A stretch of DNA of 64,000 nt from Eutrigla gurnardus (taxonomy: Eukaryota; Chordata; Actinopteri; Perciformes; Triglidae). Below the pieces are notes generated by a model. It had not been told where the DNA came from. It did not search any database and saw nothing but the letters and a program-made list of their open reading frames with translations. The stretch is from contig OY741283.1 in NCBI GenBank assembly GCA_963514095.1, forward strand, positions 3,614,042 to 3,678,041. The letters are read 5' to 3'. The position numbers and the translations under genes are program-made. Each line of letters begins with the position of its first letter. Position 1 is the stretch's first letter. Shown here in pieces: positions 22,441 to 35,165 of this stretch.

Positions 22441-24881
22441 AGTTAAATTGATACATTTCCTAACAAAATTGAAGTGCTTTTGTGGTGCCTGCGGATGGCT
22501 GGTGACCCCACTCGGCCCACTGAGCAGCCGAAGCAAGCTGATGGATCCATTAGACCGCTTAGACTGCTTATTCCTCTCTCTCCATCTCTGACTGACACTG
22601 TAAATCTGAACCAATTTCAGACTCTAATCACCATTACAAACCCCTTCCACTGTCCATTTGTTACTCTGCAATTCGAATACACTGCCTAGATTGGTTCAGA
22701 AATACCAGTTTAGAGGGGCCCTCCTGCTTTCCCATGGTTAAATGGCTCATGACTGGTCCCTTTTCTCAGCCGAAGCAGAAAAGCAGTGGCTACTGGAGGA
22801 GGGGGAGGTGGTGGAGGAGGAGGAGGAGGTGGAGGTGGGGGGGATAACATACAGTGAAACAAAGGGCCTTGAACAATTCCCAAAAGATAAACTGGAATTA
22901 AGAAGAATGATAGATAAATGAATAAATACGAGGAAGAAATGGGAAGTGTGAAATTCAGCGAGATGACAGACAGGCCTCAAGGCCACACTGCCGGCTGTGG
23001 TGGAAGGGTGTCCCTTGAATAACAATCACTGTTACACCTCCAAAACATTTCCTCATCCAATAGCCATTTCTACCCAAGCTTTTATCTGCTCAGTCAACCG
23101 CACAGCACTAGCGAAGCGGCTGGAGGATATTATTTCCCTGTTGGCACCAGTCATATAACTCTGCTTAATATGCACTCTATAATTTAAGAAACTGGAATTA
23201 TAACCCCGAATACGCCGTGCTTTATATTATCTATCTAACCTTCAACTTTGTTCAACTTTGAATTAGTGACTCTGAACATTTTCACATAACAGGTGAAAGA
23301 AAAAAAAAAAAAAAATGCTAAAAAAAAAAAAAGTCTGAAAGTAAAGCCTCACATGCATTATTTATGCCCTTAAATCATAGCAGTTCAATTGAAGGGCTTA
23401 TATTGAAAACCGGTGAGCTCACCCGTCAGTCTCCACATCTAATTAACTGCTGCACCTCATATCCTCTAAGTGCAGTGGAAACACATTTTAATTGATATTG
23501 AGATGTTTATGCCCTTAGAAAGTAATTAAGATTTTCAATTAATCCTGTCTTATTTCTGGACATCTTGGTTCTGTGTCCTTGAGCGTCCAGCGATTAATTC
23601 CCCAAACCTCCTCCAAATGAGGGAACTTCAATTACTACCAGCGAATCGCAACCCTGTGAGTGACCTCATCCAAGGCTGCATCATCATTTAAATTAAAGGC
23701 AATACAAACCCAATTAAATCATATAAGGCCGGTGAGATCAGCAGTACAGCTGAATGGCCGTTATCCCACATAGGTGATGGTGAACTGGGGAATTTCCTTT
23801 TTTTACTGTACGCCTCCCGAGGGTGAGAAGACAGGCTATTAAAAAAAAACTGCTTTTAGCATATCAATACTTCTAAAGTGATCAATTAAAACAACCTTTT
23901 CACAGAAAGTTACGATCCCTTTGGGGTCAGAAAAGCAGTATTTATCGTTTGACCTCTTCCCACTCCCCCGCATCTCCATTAGTTTACTATATTACATCCA
24001 CACACACATGTTTGCTTAATAGACTTTATCAATCAACTTTATAAAACCCACATTTGTTTCCTCTTCAGATACCTGATAAGAGTAAAAGAAAGAAGGCATA
24101 ATCCATCGTCTACAGTATTTTTATACCTTTGGAATTACATCTCCCCACACCTCACACGTCTACATACAATATGACAACACTCTGACTGTCCAAACCTCTA
24201 TTGTCATGCCAAGAATAAATAATAATTTCCTCCCTGCTGCCCTTGCAGTGCTGTTTTGCTCACACATAGAATCACCTGCCCATCTAGGCAACAAAAAGCC
24301 TGCTTGGGGATTATGGTGACATAATCTTAGCAGTGGCCTGTGAGTCGGGGGCTGAATGGGTTTGAACCCTCTATGCCACGCCGAGATAACATTTGTCACC
24401 GGGGTTCCTCGGCGCCCTATTCATAGATTAGTGGACTGTCGCCTTTTCAGAATTGTGAAATGGCTTTGGCACTGCTGCATGTTTATTTTCAAAAAAAAAA
24501 AAAAAAAACCTGTGCCTCCGAGGATGAGGAGGGCATCTTGTCCTTTTTTCTTGAGAGCACCGCCCGCTTGGCCTCGCACGCGCTCATAGAAATCAGCGGC
24601 CTCTGTTGTCTCCGTGAACCGGCGAGGACACTGGACGCCGAGGAATACTGTTACATCGGCTTGTTGCTCAGCGGGCCTCCCGAGATATAATACGTGATGT
24701 GTGTGATGGGCGAAAGTGTTATCATGTCATACATTTTAAAGTTAATCTAACCTGATTTACCTTAAACGCAGAACGATCAAACAACACGCCGTCATGCCGA
24801 CTCGTCACATTGCAATGAATTCAAACACTTGCTTATGTTGAGGGAAAAAAACATATGTATGTAAAACGGCTCAAATCTCTT
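22441..24881. other. intergenic DNA, purine microsatellite and candidate regulatory DNA
   Basis: No gene is supported. A GGA/GGT purine tract spans about 22795-22843. A-runs lie near 23297-23331. The segment about 23340-23830 is rich in TTAATT/AATTAA cores (for example near 23442, 23521 and 23538) and looks like regulatory DNA. The segment 24300-24690 is relatively GC-rich with an A18 run near 24490. Confidence 0.45.
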
Positions 24882-25449
24882 TTTAAAGGAACACGTCGAC
24901 ATTTTGGGGGGAAAATGCTGATTCACTTTCTCGACAAACGTTGGATAAGGAGATTTTACCACTCTCATATCTCTCCATTAAATATAGCCTAATGCTACAC
25001 AGCTAGCAGCTGGTTAACTTAGCTTAGCATAAATACTGGAAACTAACACGCATGCACAACTAGGCCTACTTCTTGTTTGCTTCAATCTGTACAAAAACAG
25101 CATTTCAGTGTTTTTATGTTGGATTTCTTAACTGAGACCAGCAACTTCCTGGAAGTCTCCACAGGTTGCCTGGCAACCAATTGCTTCCAATTGCAAATTG
25201 TTGTTCTTTTACACTTTGTGTATGGATAACATATAACATGCTAATTGGTGTGCTAGGTGTGCTGTCACTTTAAGACAGAGCCAAGCTAGCGGTCTCCTCC
25301 CGTTTCCAGGCTTTATGCTAAGCTAAGCTAACCGGCTGCTGGCTGTAGTCTTACGTTTAACAGACATCAGTGTGCTATCAATTTCCTCATCTTATCCTCC
25401 GGCAGAAAGCAAATAAGCGTATTACCCAAAAGTTGAACTATTCCTTGAA
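24882..25449. mobile_element. non-autonomous DNA element with long terminal inverted repeats
   Basis: The two ends are complementary over more than 100 bp with mismatches. The left end starts TTAAAGGAACACGTCGACA near 24883 and contains TTAACTTAGCTTAGCATAAA near 25014. The right end contains TTTATGCTAAGCTAAGCTAA near 25312 and finishes AAAAGTTGAACTATTCCTTG near 25429-25448. No transposase frame is present. I recognise the end sequences as a common percomorph repeat. The target duplication is not clear and the superfamily is not assigned. Confidence 0.8.
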
Positions 25450-28400
25450 GCGAACTTTACATTTCCTTGCTGTCAAAGCAAGCATCAAGGCGGTACGAGG
25501 CGTGAGTGATTGGTTACTTATTTATTGAAATTCATTCAGGAACAGAAGATTTGGGGACGTCGGCCGCTGCGACATCTCCGCCGTCCCTCTCTAAACACCC
25601 GGTGTATTGTTTGAGCACGCTTCAAGGGGTCTTTAATCAGCCCGAGCGGTCCCCACCGTTAGCATTTAAAGCGAATCTTTGCATCACAAAAGGGTGGGAT
25701 GTGTAAATGAGATGTGACATTTTATTTGTGCAGGGTGCTATGCAGCAAATAAATAAATATCAGGCCATGACAGGTAGAGACTGCTGGGAAAATCTCTTCT
25801 ACATTGCACTCACTGGTTAACTGTCACACCATTAAATTGACTTTCACGTTGACATGTTGCCTTCCGATTGGTTAGCAGATGTAAAAAGAGGGAACACTTG
25901 CCAAACAGTTTCCAAGAGCATGAAATTGATATTGTGAATCATATGTGACAGTGACTCTTCTGCCCTATAATTGATCTACATTAAGGCTACAAGGCTCCAG
26001 CCTGTGATTGGAAAGCGGGGCACATCATGAGGCTCTGTGTATCCCCGGCTGGCAGCCGGAGGAGTTTATTCTTGCACTGGAAAGATTACATCTTCAATTT
26101 TACCTGGGGTGTATAGACCTCAGTGGGCCAGGAGATATCTCTCTATAAGTGGGACCTTACTTATTGCTCTTTCAAGTGGTAGATCTATCCATTCACTCTA
26201 ATTAAATTGAGGTTTTTAATCTGGTTCTTCTAATCCAGAGTCAAGTGTGTTGGGACTTGGATGATGTGATTTGAAAGGGAATACTCCTGAATCGCTGAAA
26301 CACTGTTATCTCTTCTCCACTATTGAAATAAATTTGAAAATGAGGTTTGTGCACTTAAGCACCACACACTCAGATGACCTGAGCCCGGTGCTTTGATGTA
26401 CAATGTGTTCCAAGTAAAGCAGAAGGTTATAATGGAAAGCAAAAAGCCTTCAATCAGTACCTGCCATCTTCTTTTTTTTTTTTTACCAAAATGAAATGAA
26501 ATTACAGGAGAACGGGGCTAAAATCTCAGAATACAGGCCTCAAAAATAACATTACTTTCTATTTTTTTATTTACTTTTTGGCAAAAACAAACATGGCATT
26601 ATCATGTTGCAAAAAAAAACCTTATCATATGTGCCAGGTTGGTGAAAATGCTAAATCAAAATTCCTGGCCAACCCGAGAATTTTAGTGCCAAATCCTTCT
26701 TGGAGAATATTGGGAAAAATAAATAAATAGATATTTGAGTTGGATCTGTAAGTGGAAGATGACCTCTCCTGGCAATTCTGGGGGTCCGTCTGGTTAAAAG
26801 TAAGCCCTCCAAAGCATCCATCGCTGCACTCTATAACCTCTCTGCTGGGGGAATTCATGCAGTTTGCTCTTTAAGATCCAGATCAGGACGACGCTTGATA
26901 AAGCTTGTTCTAGCTGGGTTTCCAGAGACAGGGGTCTTACCTATGAGTCATTTTCAGCATGATCACCCTTATCTGTGTTGAGCTGGGCTCCCCTGGCTAC
27001 TCGGAGGCCTCCGTTTAACCCCGGCCCTCACATGGCCTCACCCCCAAACACGGGGAAGTACTCGCAGCCAAAGATGCTTGTTTGTCAGGGATTAAAGGTA
27101 TTTTCCCCGCTTCTGTCGCAGCATTCTTATTTGGCAACGGCGGCCCTCTAATTCAGGTCACGGTGCCATCGCTCTCATCAACAAACTGTAGGCCACTTTC
27201 CAAGTCACACTGGCTCGCATGAACCTGTGCAAATCACGCTGGACAAATATCAGAGCAGCCAATCGCCCCAGCGAGAAAACGAAATGATAGAAATAATTTC
27301 AAAAAAATAGTTTAATGGTCGCTATTCAGTCTTGATGTGTGTTAAAATCATGAGAAAATGAAGAAATCTGGGTTGAGATCGAAGCTATGGGAGGAATGTT
27401 GCAGGGATAGGACTGAAAAGAATGAGACAATGAATATATTTTAGGCAATTACCTCAGAGAGCAGAGTTCCATAATTTATGTCCGCCAAGATAAAAGTAAT
27501 CCACAACACAGAAACTAAAGAGCTGATCTCATAATGGATATTTTAATCAAGTCCCTCAAAAAGAAAGAAGAGCCTATTAAATTCCAATTTTAATTTATGA
27601 ATAAAGAAATGATTTTGCACCTCGGTGAAATTACCAAAGGCACGCCGCAAGATGTTGTGCAGGATTACACACTGAAGTCACCCAAATTACTCCGTAAAAC
27701 GCAGCGCCTCTCCTCTCATGTATTTATTTTAAAACAGAGTATTTGTTGACCCATCATCTGTTGTCACGGTTACGCAAGAAAGGAATGAGCTACGGAGCGG
27801 ACCTTGTGAGAGGAGAAACAATCAGTGTTTCATGGAGGGACTGGATAAGAATGGTAGGTTTGAAGTGTTGTGTCTAACAGTATATGGAGTATATTTACAT
27901 TTTCTCCCTCGTGGGAGCGTGCATGCATGTAGGGCTCCTCTCCCCCGAAAGGAATATCCCAGTAAACTAATCATGACGCTCTGACACCAGCATCCCTCAC
28001 GTCTGTGTGTCCCAAACGTGGAATCCTCTCCTCTAGACTAATTGCCAACGTTAGCTGTCCACCGAGACATCACGCAACATGTCTTCACCACTTTATTAAC
28101 ATGTATTAGAATAAAAGAAATGATCATCTCAGGGTTTGTTTTTGGGGGGCAAGGTCAACATATTTTCTTAAGCCTTACTTTGCGTGGACAAACATCAATT
28201 CTGCAAACCCCCGATTCCATCTATTTAACTGGCTGGTCCTAACTTACCTTCCTGCTGAAATAGCCTAAATGGATGTCTAAACGACAGCTCGTAAACAAAC
28301 AGCAGCAGCAGCGGCGGGGTGGGAATGGTCTTCGCTATACAGCGGAGCATCACACTCTTGGGGGTTGCGGATGGGATCTCGCCATAGTGACAAGATGTGA

Positions 28401-28457
28401 TCAGAGACGTCCCTGCTGAAATCTATCCAGGTTACGGATACCCACAGCAAAGGAGAC

Positions 28458-28460
<3 letters not shown>
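25450..28460. other. candidate regulatory block
   Basis: No gene is supported. 25480-26430 and 26860-27330 read as unique, moderately GC-balanced sequence with scattered homeodomain-type cores (for example TCTAATTAAATTGAGG near 26197). 27420-27730 has TTTTAATTTATGAATAAAG near 27589. The segment 28280-28440 is GC-richer with a CAG/CGG triplet stretch at about 28300-28317. Open frames are short and featureless. Confidence 0.45.

Positions 28461-28515
<55 letters not shown>
28461..28515. repeat. (AT)27 microsatellite
   Basis: An uninterrupted AT dinucleotide run. Minus-strand open frames crossing it translate it as an Ile-Tyr repeat and are artefacts. Confidence 0.97.
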
Positions 28516-28518
<3 letters not shown>

Positions 28519-31250
28519 AAAAAAAACATGTGGTTGTTGACCTTAAATGCATGTAACCTACAAAAACAAAATAAGAAATTATGGTAACAATGTAGCAAGA
28601 CCTTGAAAATAGAGGGAGAGATAAAACAATGTGTGTGTTTGTCCATAAGGCCAAGGGGGAGGAATAAATGGGGCTAAAAAAGAAGGGAAATGACAGAAGA
28701 AGGGGAGGAAGTATTGGGGTCACACTGATGGCCACTGAATTGTGCTGTGAATTGAATGAACTCATCTTTAAAAAGACTACTGTGTATTTCCCCCTTTTTA
28801 TTGAGAGAAGAGTCATATTAACATCCTGTTCTCCGTGCGAAGCGGAGCCATATCCGATGATGATTGGGTTTTTGGGGGGGACGCTCTGATGGGAAAAATC
28901 GAGTCCATCGCATCCACATCACCATCTCACACCACATTGGCATATGCGGCTCACTGCTTCCCACTTTTGGCCAAAATTGAAGAGCTCGCAACGGAGGAAA
29001 ATAAATAGATGGTTGAATAGCAATGGCCTCTGCCACTGAACCTTTTATCAGTGGGAATCTAACAGCCGTGCCGTTTCAGAATTTCAGTTTAGCTTCCGAT
29101 TACGGTATGTCCCGGCATTTTATTCCCTACATCTCTATGCTTCATAGCCTTCAAACACTTCTCGGTAACTGCCTATTATCCAACAGTTCCACTCCACTGA
29201 CCCTGCCAATAAAACTTTTCATATCCTTATAAATGAACTCAATTGCCGCGTTCTAAACATTTACACTGCACTAACAGATCATCTCCACACCTCGGAATTG
29301 ACTAAATTCCCTTTTCCTTATGAATATATAGGAGGAGATTAGAGATATGATAGCTTTTCAGATTGCTGCACCCGGTGAAATTAGTTTAGTGAGCATTTAC
29401 AGACTAAATTGGAACCATTAAATAGCGGATTGAATTGATGGCACATTCATTGTCTCTCCATCGGTATCACTGTAAAATCAATTAGCCGTCACTTTTCCAT
29501 TCTCAATAAAGTATGATTGTCAGCTACGGATGAATAAAGAAGACCCTGACAGCCACTCAGACCAGAACACCATGTGAAAACAAATGTGTGTGCACGGAGC
29601 TGGCAGGGGCTGGCAAATGTGATCTGTAATTGTGCAAAAAAGGCACAATTGTCTTCATCAAAGGGCCACTCTGCGTAGGATGGGCCATTAGTTTAAAAAT
29701 GGGCGACTAGCAGAGTGACATGGAGAACAGGAGAAGCAGCAACAATTGTTTCAGTGCGGCCATAACTTAAGGATGCTTATTGAATTTGCATTATTCTTTG
29801 CAGAAATTATACTTTTTACCATCAGACAATTGTAAAGTAGTAAAGAATGTTAAAAAAAAAACAAGTTTCTAACTTACACATATCATTTTCAAATGCATAG
29901 AATAAGATGGAAAACATTATGCCGCAGATTCTATCATGGGATATTCCCCGCTCCTTGTTTTCTTTATCAATAAATGGAATATCATTTGTTTAACCAAACA
30001 CTCAGCTGTTCAGTTTTGGTTGCAAATCAAACAGCATTATGTCTGTCAATTTGCCAGAGGCACTGCTAAGTGTCCTCTGAGATCGAGACTTTCATCTAAT
30101 TTTTCCCTTCTAATGAAATCAAATAGGGCCTCCCAATATCCCTTATCACAAGGCTTGGTGCAATATGTGCACTGAGAGCTCCAACAGCTGAAGTCCCCCC
30201 TCTTTATTTTCTCTGTATAGAGTAACATATGAACATGCATATGAAAATTACCAGAGGCAGCAGCATCACATATGCTATTATGCCATAGATGGCACAATGA
30301 AACAATGCCAGATTTTCATTAAGCCATTTTGTTGAATTGATGGAACAGCTGAAGCTTTTTTTTTTCTGGATATGGCAACAACAGATTAAAACAATGTGGC
30401 CAACAGCCTGATGGACTGCAAGCACTGGAACTTTAAAGGCCTGCCAATAAATACTAGTCAAGGCTCCAAAGCACTGATGCTAATATGTATCAACAACACT
30501 GTATTTTCAAGATTTAACGCACAATTATCATCATCTTCCATTTTTGCATAGTTTCAACAAATGTTACTGCATTAAATTCCATGAAGGTAGAAAAAACCTT
30601 CATCACAGCAAATGTCAACAATAAAATCACGCCTGCGTTTTACTGCAAATAAACAGAAAGCCAAAGCCAATGAAAATTCACATTTTTCTTATTCCCAATA
30701 ATTAGAAAAATCTCTTTAGGGTCCTAAAGGAAATTATTGTATGCAGCTTTAAAAAGCAAGCCATGCTGAGATGATGAAAAAAAATAATACGTGCCATAGC
30801 ATTTACAGGTATTAAATTGACTGTCAGGACCACATTGCTGTAATTTTCGAAGAAAAATATAATGAATCCTCATCTCCCCGCTGCAATTAATGTGGTGCGC
30901 ATTGTGCTGGCAGAGGATTGGTTATCTTCACACAAAGTGAAGGGCTTTAAGATCCTCAGATGAAAGGTGAGATGGGGTATTATTGCTTCATGCTATCAAC
31001 ACTCCAGCTTCCACTATATGTACCGATACATAGATGCTCATCTCGGAGGTAAATACTGTGATTTCATGAATACAAATGGTTGTTCACAATAGGCAGGGTA
31101 TATTCAATCTATATCAATCTGATTCTGCCACTATTCCGCCTCCTTAGAAGAGAATGAAGGGATCCGGCGCCAGCCTTTTTCAGATATGAGCTCAGTGTTT
31201 GGTTAGAGGAGGAAAAAGGCGAAGGTATAATAAAACGCCAGTAGCCGCTG
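28516..31250. other. candidate regulatory block
   Basis: No gene is supported. The sequence is nearly free of transposon signatures. 28830-29560 and 30000-30330 are dense in short AT cores in mixed sequence, for example AAATTAGTTTAGTGAGC near 29378 and AATCAATTAGCCGTCAC near 29477. 30480-30920 has repeated AATTAA/TTAAAT words. These are plausible uncx-type conserved elements, not proven. Confidence 0.45.
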
Positions 31251-31725
31251 AGCTCTCAGGTTATGGCGTGAGATTGACAATGTTTAAGGAGGCAAGGCCC
31301 GAGCATCGCCCGGGTCAGAGGATGTCCCAGGTAGCAGATCAACCCCAGACGAGCCGAGGAGCTCTTTAATGTTCGGGAAGTAGTGGAAGGTGAGAAAAGC
31401 TTAGACGGGGCTTTCTCATGAACCTGGCTGACCTGGGGGAGAGGCTGTAGGGGAGGCCCGGGGCTCCGCTGGTAAAAAAAAAAAGCAAAAGACAGCTGAT
31501 GTTTGGAAGCAGGTGGGGTTGCTGCTCTGTCCACAGGTGCTGCACAGATGCCCCCGAAAGCGGAGCGAGCACCAGTTATCCAGGGACACGGGGACCCCGC
31601 TGGAGCCTCACCCGTTCAGTCTCACCCCTCGCATCTGCTCAGCCGTTTTCTGGGGAGTAATTACACGTGGCACCGGGTGGGCACGTGATGGATGCTGGGG
31701 GAAACAAGGACAGAAATCTTGACAT
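31251..31725. other. GC-rich island in the desert
   Basis: Noticeably GC-richer than the surrounding AT-rich DNA. There are short open frames on both strands (plus 31503-31688, minus 31256-31534), an acceptor-like CTGTCCACAG near 31531-31540, and an A12 run at about 31476. No domain is recognised. It could be an enhancer, a CpG-type element or an unannotated non-coding exon. Confidence 0.35.
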
Positions 31726-32579
31726 GATTTTTTTTTTTTTTTTCCTTCTTTAAAGGTTCAATGGCAACAAATTAAGTGAGATTCTTCTCTTCAATTTATT
31801 TTCATTATCATTTAAATGGTGTTTTTGAATGGAGACGTGAGGTCAGGCCCGGCCGCGGAGGATTTTCAAGACGTTCGGCGTTTCAAAGCCATAATGTAAA
31901 ATAAATACAAATGCATGAGGAAGTGCTGTCCAATTGGTGTCATAATTGCTATTTGGAGGGTTCGTATTTTCAGCGTGCAGCAGCCATCAGATAGAGGAGT
32001 GCAGATAAAAAGGAGTTGGGCTGGTAATGGAAATCTGTTTGGAGAGGAATAGTTCCTAATAAGTAATTTTGCCTAATAAACTATAACCGATTTAATCTCC
32101 ACCTTATCAGGCCAAGATTTCACCACTTTCCTTTTTAATTGGCTATTTTGTAATCCCGATTCCCAACAGAGCGGATGGTCTGTCTGCCTCTCCTGAGAGT
32201 TAGCATGAAATCAGTTTAAAACACTGTGTCAATCTCATTCTGAAGTGGCCATCTGGCCAGTGTACAGAAGCTGGGGATGGCACACTGAACCGCGGGGTCT
32301 CTATGAGGCAATCATGAGCAGATTTACACAATGTGTTAATGCAAATTTAATAGAGACTTCCTATCGGCTACTTTAATCTTCCGTGTGTCCTCCGTGTCGG
32401 CTCCAACAAAACCTGCACTCCACCAGGAAATCACACTCTTACAGACAACACATTCACCCGCTGCAGCTCCATTTGTCTTTTTTATTTACATATAATATTC
32501 ATGTGTTTATGCATGACTGGAGTAGCCGTAACAGTAAACAACTAAGACGATGCAGTTACACTAACTTTATAAAAACAAA
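31726..32579. other. intergenic DNA with enhancer-like texture
   Basis: No gene is supported. It follows a T15 run at about 31729-31743. The stretch 31900-32360 is unique and rich in AATTGG/TAATTT/TAATAAAC-type words, consistent with regulatory DNA. Confidence 0.45.
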
Positions 32580-32581
32580 TA

Positions 32582-32775
32582 CACTGTCGCCCATAAAGTT
32601 GGAATATTTTGTTTTCAAACACAATCCTCTGTTTAATCCTATTTAAATGCATCAGGTGCAATGATTACATTATGTGTTCCAATTAAACAGGTGGAATTAA
32701 TTCATGCATAACATTTGTTTGGCGTTATAAAAGACAAGACATCTGCAAATTATTCCAACTTTATGGGCAACCCTG
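32582..32775. mobile_element. Tc1/mariner-type MITE
   Basis: A 194-bp element flanked by TA dinucleotides (32580-32581 and 32776-32777). Its ends form a 25-bp terminal inverted repeat with about three mismatches: the left begins CACTGTCGCCCATAAAGTTG, and the reverse complement of the right begins CAGGGTTGCCCATAAAGTTG. There is no coding capacity. The TA target duplication and end structure fit a mariner-like element. Confidence 0.88.
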
Positions 32776-32777
32776 TA

Positions 32778-33755
32778 TTACCCTCAGTTCACGACTGTAA
32801 TATGACCATCGCCCTGGTGTGGATTTTAAAAGGTTTGATGGATTAAAAAAGTCTAAATTGTTGTAAATTCTGTAAAATGGCTTTTGTCTTATGACTGCAG
32901 TCGGTTTCCATCCACTGGACAAACAAAGTGAATTGAAACATAGATTATACTTACATATATTTAGACTCAGAGTAAAGACTTGCAACAGTGCAGACTTGTA
33001 GAGCAGAACTGACCATAATCTGAGAGAAATAATTTCCCCCCGAAACGTAATAAAGAGTGCAATTTATTGTATTTTTATAGGACAACTGACACCAAACAAC
33101 ACAACAAATATTTTTATTCTTTCAGACAATGACTTTGCGCTACTCCCGAAACTGACATCAATGATTTTTCCAACTCAGTATAGTCTCATTCAGTCCAGCC
33201 TTTTAATGGATTGTATTTTATTGGTTCTTAATGATTCCAACCTAAACCCAACACAATAACTCCTCTGGAAGTCTACGGTGTAACATCCAGGTCGGTTTAC
33301 AAAAATGTGCCTATTCCCGCTATTCATTAAAGTGTAATACATCATGCAGGGCCAAAGCTAGGAATTCTGGGATCATTGAAAAGATATTGCTCAGGGCCCC
33401 GCTTAATTAATTAATACACCCTGCTAAGATATTTATGGTCCCTCTCCAGCTGTGAGCCCCTACCATTATCCCCACCTTTCACCCTACTCTATTTGCATTG
33501 GCCCTTTCCCCAAGATACAATCTTTAATTTCAATTAGGGGAAATATTCAAGCATTTTCAATGTGTGTATATTAAAAAGAAATCTGTGAAAGCTAAAGGGA
33601 AATGCAAGAATGTATTGAGCCAAAAAATGGTAAAAAATATAAAGTTATAGTTAAAGTTATGTAGTTATGCACAGTATGTGCTTCTGTTTCTCTGTAACAT
33701 TCAAACATACATTAAATAAAAATACATTAAATCATTAAAGCATCACTTTAACTAT
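32778..33755. other. AT-rich intergenic DNA between two MITEs
   Basis: No gene is supported. The segment 33340-33500 is the only part that looks like a possible conserved element (GGGCCCCGCTTAATTAATTA near 33395). The rest is AT-rich with tandem TTAAAT words near 33711-33738. Confidence 0.5.
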
Positions 33756-33763
33756 GTAGTCAT

Positions 33764-34087
33764 TAGGGGTGAGTATTGGCAAGAACCTCACAAAACGATA
33801 TGTATCACGATACTTTAGTCACGATACGATACGTATCACAATACTTTGGTCACGATACAATACGTATCACGATACTTTGGTCACGATACGATATGTATCA
33901 CGATATTGCAATACGCAGTACCTGTGTGTGTACATCAGATGATATTGGTCAGAGGACAAATTGAGTCAAAACCATTTCATTCAAAACAGCCTCTCCATTT
34001 TATTTTTGTATTTTTATTATTTTATTATTGTATTGGGCAGCAAAGTATTGCGATATATTGCCGTATCGATATTTTTACCCACCTCTA
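33764..34087. mobile_element. hAT-type MITE with perfect 8-bp target duplication
   Basis: A 324-bp element beginning TAGGGGTGAGTA and ending TACCCACCTCTA, which are terminal inverted repeats of about 12 bp with two mismatches. It is bracketed by identical 8-bp direct repeats GTAGTCAT at 33756-33763 and 34088-34095. The 8-bp duplication and TAG...CTA-type ends fit the hAT superfamily. Near the left end is a 31-bp tandem repeat (about three copies, around 33804-33899) built on TATCACGATACTTTGGTCAC. An ATCGATAT-type segment lies near the right end. No transposase is present. Confidence 0.9.
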
Positions 34088-34095
34088 GTAGTCAT

Positions 34096-34849
34096 GTTGC
34101 ACTGTACTTCAATTGTGCCTGATTTTTGGAACATTTTAAATTGTGTGACTTTTGGATGGAAAGTGCGTTCCAGCATGAACTCGAACATCTCTTGAACAGA
34201 AAACAAAGAGCTGCTGTACAGCCCGAGGGCGGCTCAATGAACGGGGCACAGTTTTATTGTAGCAGGGCTTCCCAAAGCTATAATATGTCTGATCACCAAA
34301 ATTCTCCTCGCTGCTCTCTCTGTGACCTTTTAGCATTTTTCCACTCAATCCTATAGGAGGGGGGACATCAGTGTGACATCACAGATTACAGGGTTTGGAA
34401 AATCCACTCTTGTTTCATGTTATTGCAGAAATTATGGATTCGGTTCCTTGAAGTGTCGTAAAACGTAACGATGGAACATTTCAGCGCTGGATGGTGGTAC
34501 AGTCCGTTAAGCTTAGTTTGTTCTTCTTTGGTAATGGCATCTGTTTTCCTCTACTTTAGAAAAACATTTGGTTCTATTTGAAGTTGAGACCTGAATGTGT
34601 GAGAAACACCATTTAGATTTGAACCCTATTGCATAAAGTTCTGTTCACACTAAAATATTAGTAACTAAAAGTCAGTAAACAACAACAACTTGGTTTTGCT
34701 CATTTAAAATCTCCAAATATTGCTTTGTATCAGCTGTCACATTATTTTCTTGGCAGAGCCTTTCAACTTGTGGACTATTATGTGTAATAGAAAAGGCCTC
34801 TTTTCTAGCAATCAAATCATAAAGTGTAAAATATGATATTTTTTGAAGG
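34096..34849. other. intergenic DNA, nothing recognised
   Basis: AT-rich unique sequence without coding or repeat signatures that I can name. Confidence 0.55.
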
Positions 34850-35165
34850 TTGTAGACGCTAACTTAGAAATCCAGAGCATTATTATAGCAGCAAACAACT
34901 CTTTGCTTTGTAAAGATGTGGTGGAGTAATGGTGTCCTGAGCAGAGAAGGAAGTCAATCCTCCCCTGTGTGTGTTGTAATCTGAGTTTTTTGTGCTTTGT
35001 TTACGTAGCCGGTCCGGCTAACTAGCCCACTGGCTAGCACTCTACACCCCTACCAGACCAGTTAGGTTTAGGCAAAACATGTACTTCCTGATTCACATTA
35101 ACAGTGTCAACTTTTACCTTTGCACAGGACACAAACACTAAAGTCCTGTGTTTGTTTAACCGCCT
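34850..35165 (+). mobile_element. dispersed repeat copy sharing sequence with the 49-kb minisatellite flank
   Basis: The segment 34888-34950 (AGCAGCAAACAACTC... through CTGAGCAGAGAAGG) aligns with 48992-49053 at high similarity. It then carries a single copy of the minisatellite monomer, CCCTGTGTGTGTTGTAATC, at 34963-34981. Downstream, 35123-35139 (CACAGGACACAAACACT) is identical to 43936-43952 in another dispersed repeat. No reading frame is visible, and class and boundaries are uncertain. Confidence 0.6.

Noticed and set aside
28277..28816. 179-codon minus-strand frame
   Set aside because: It is driven by the (AT)27 tract (Ile-Tyr repeat), with random flanks and no domain.
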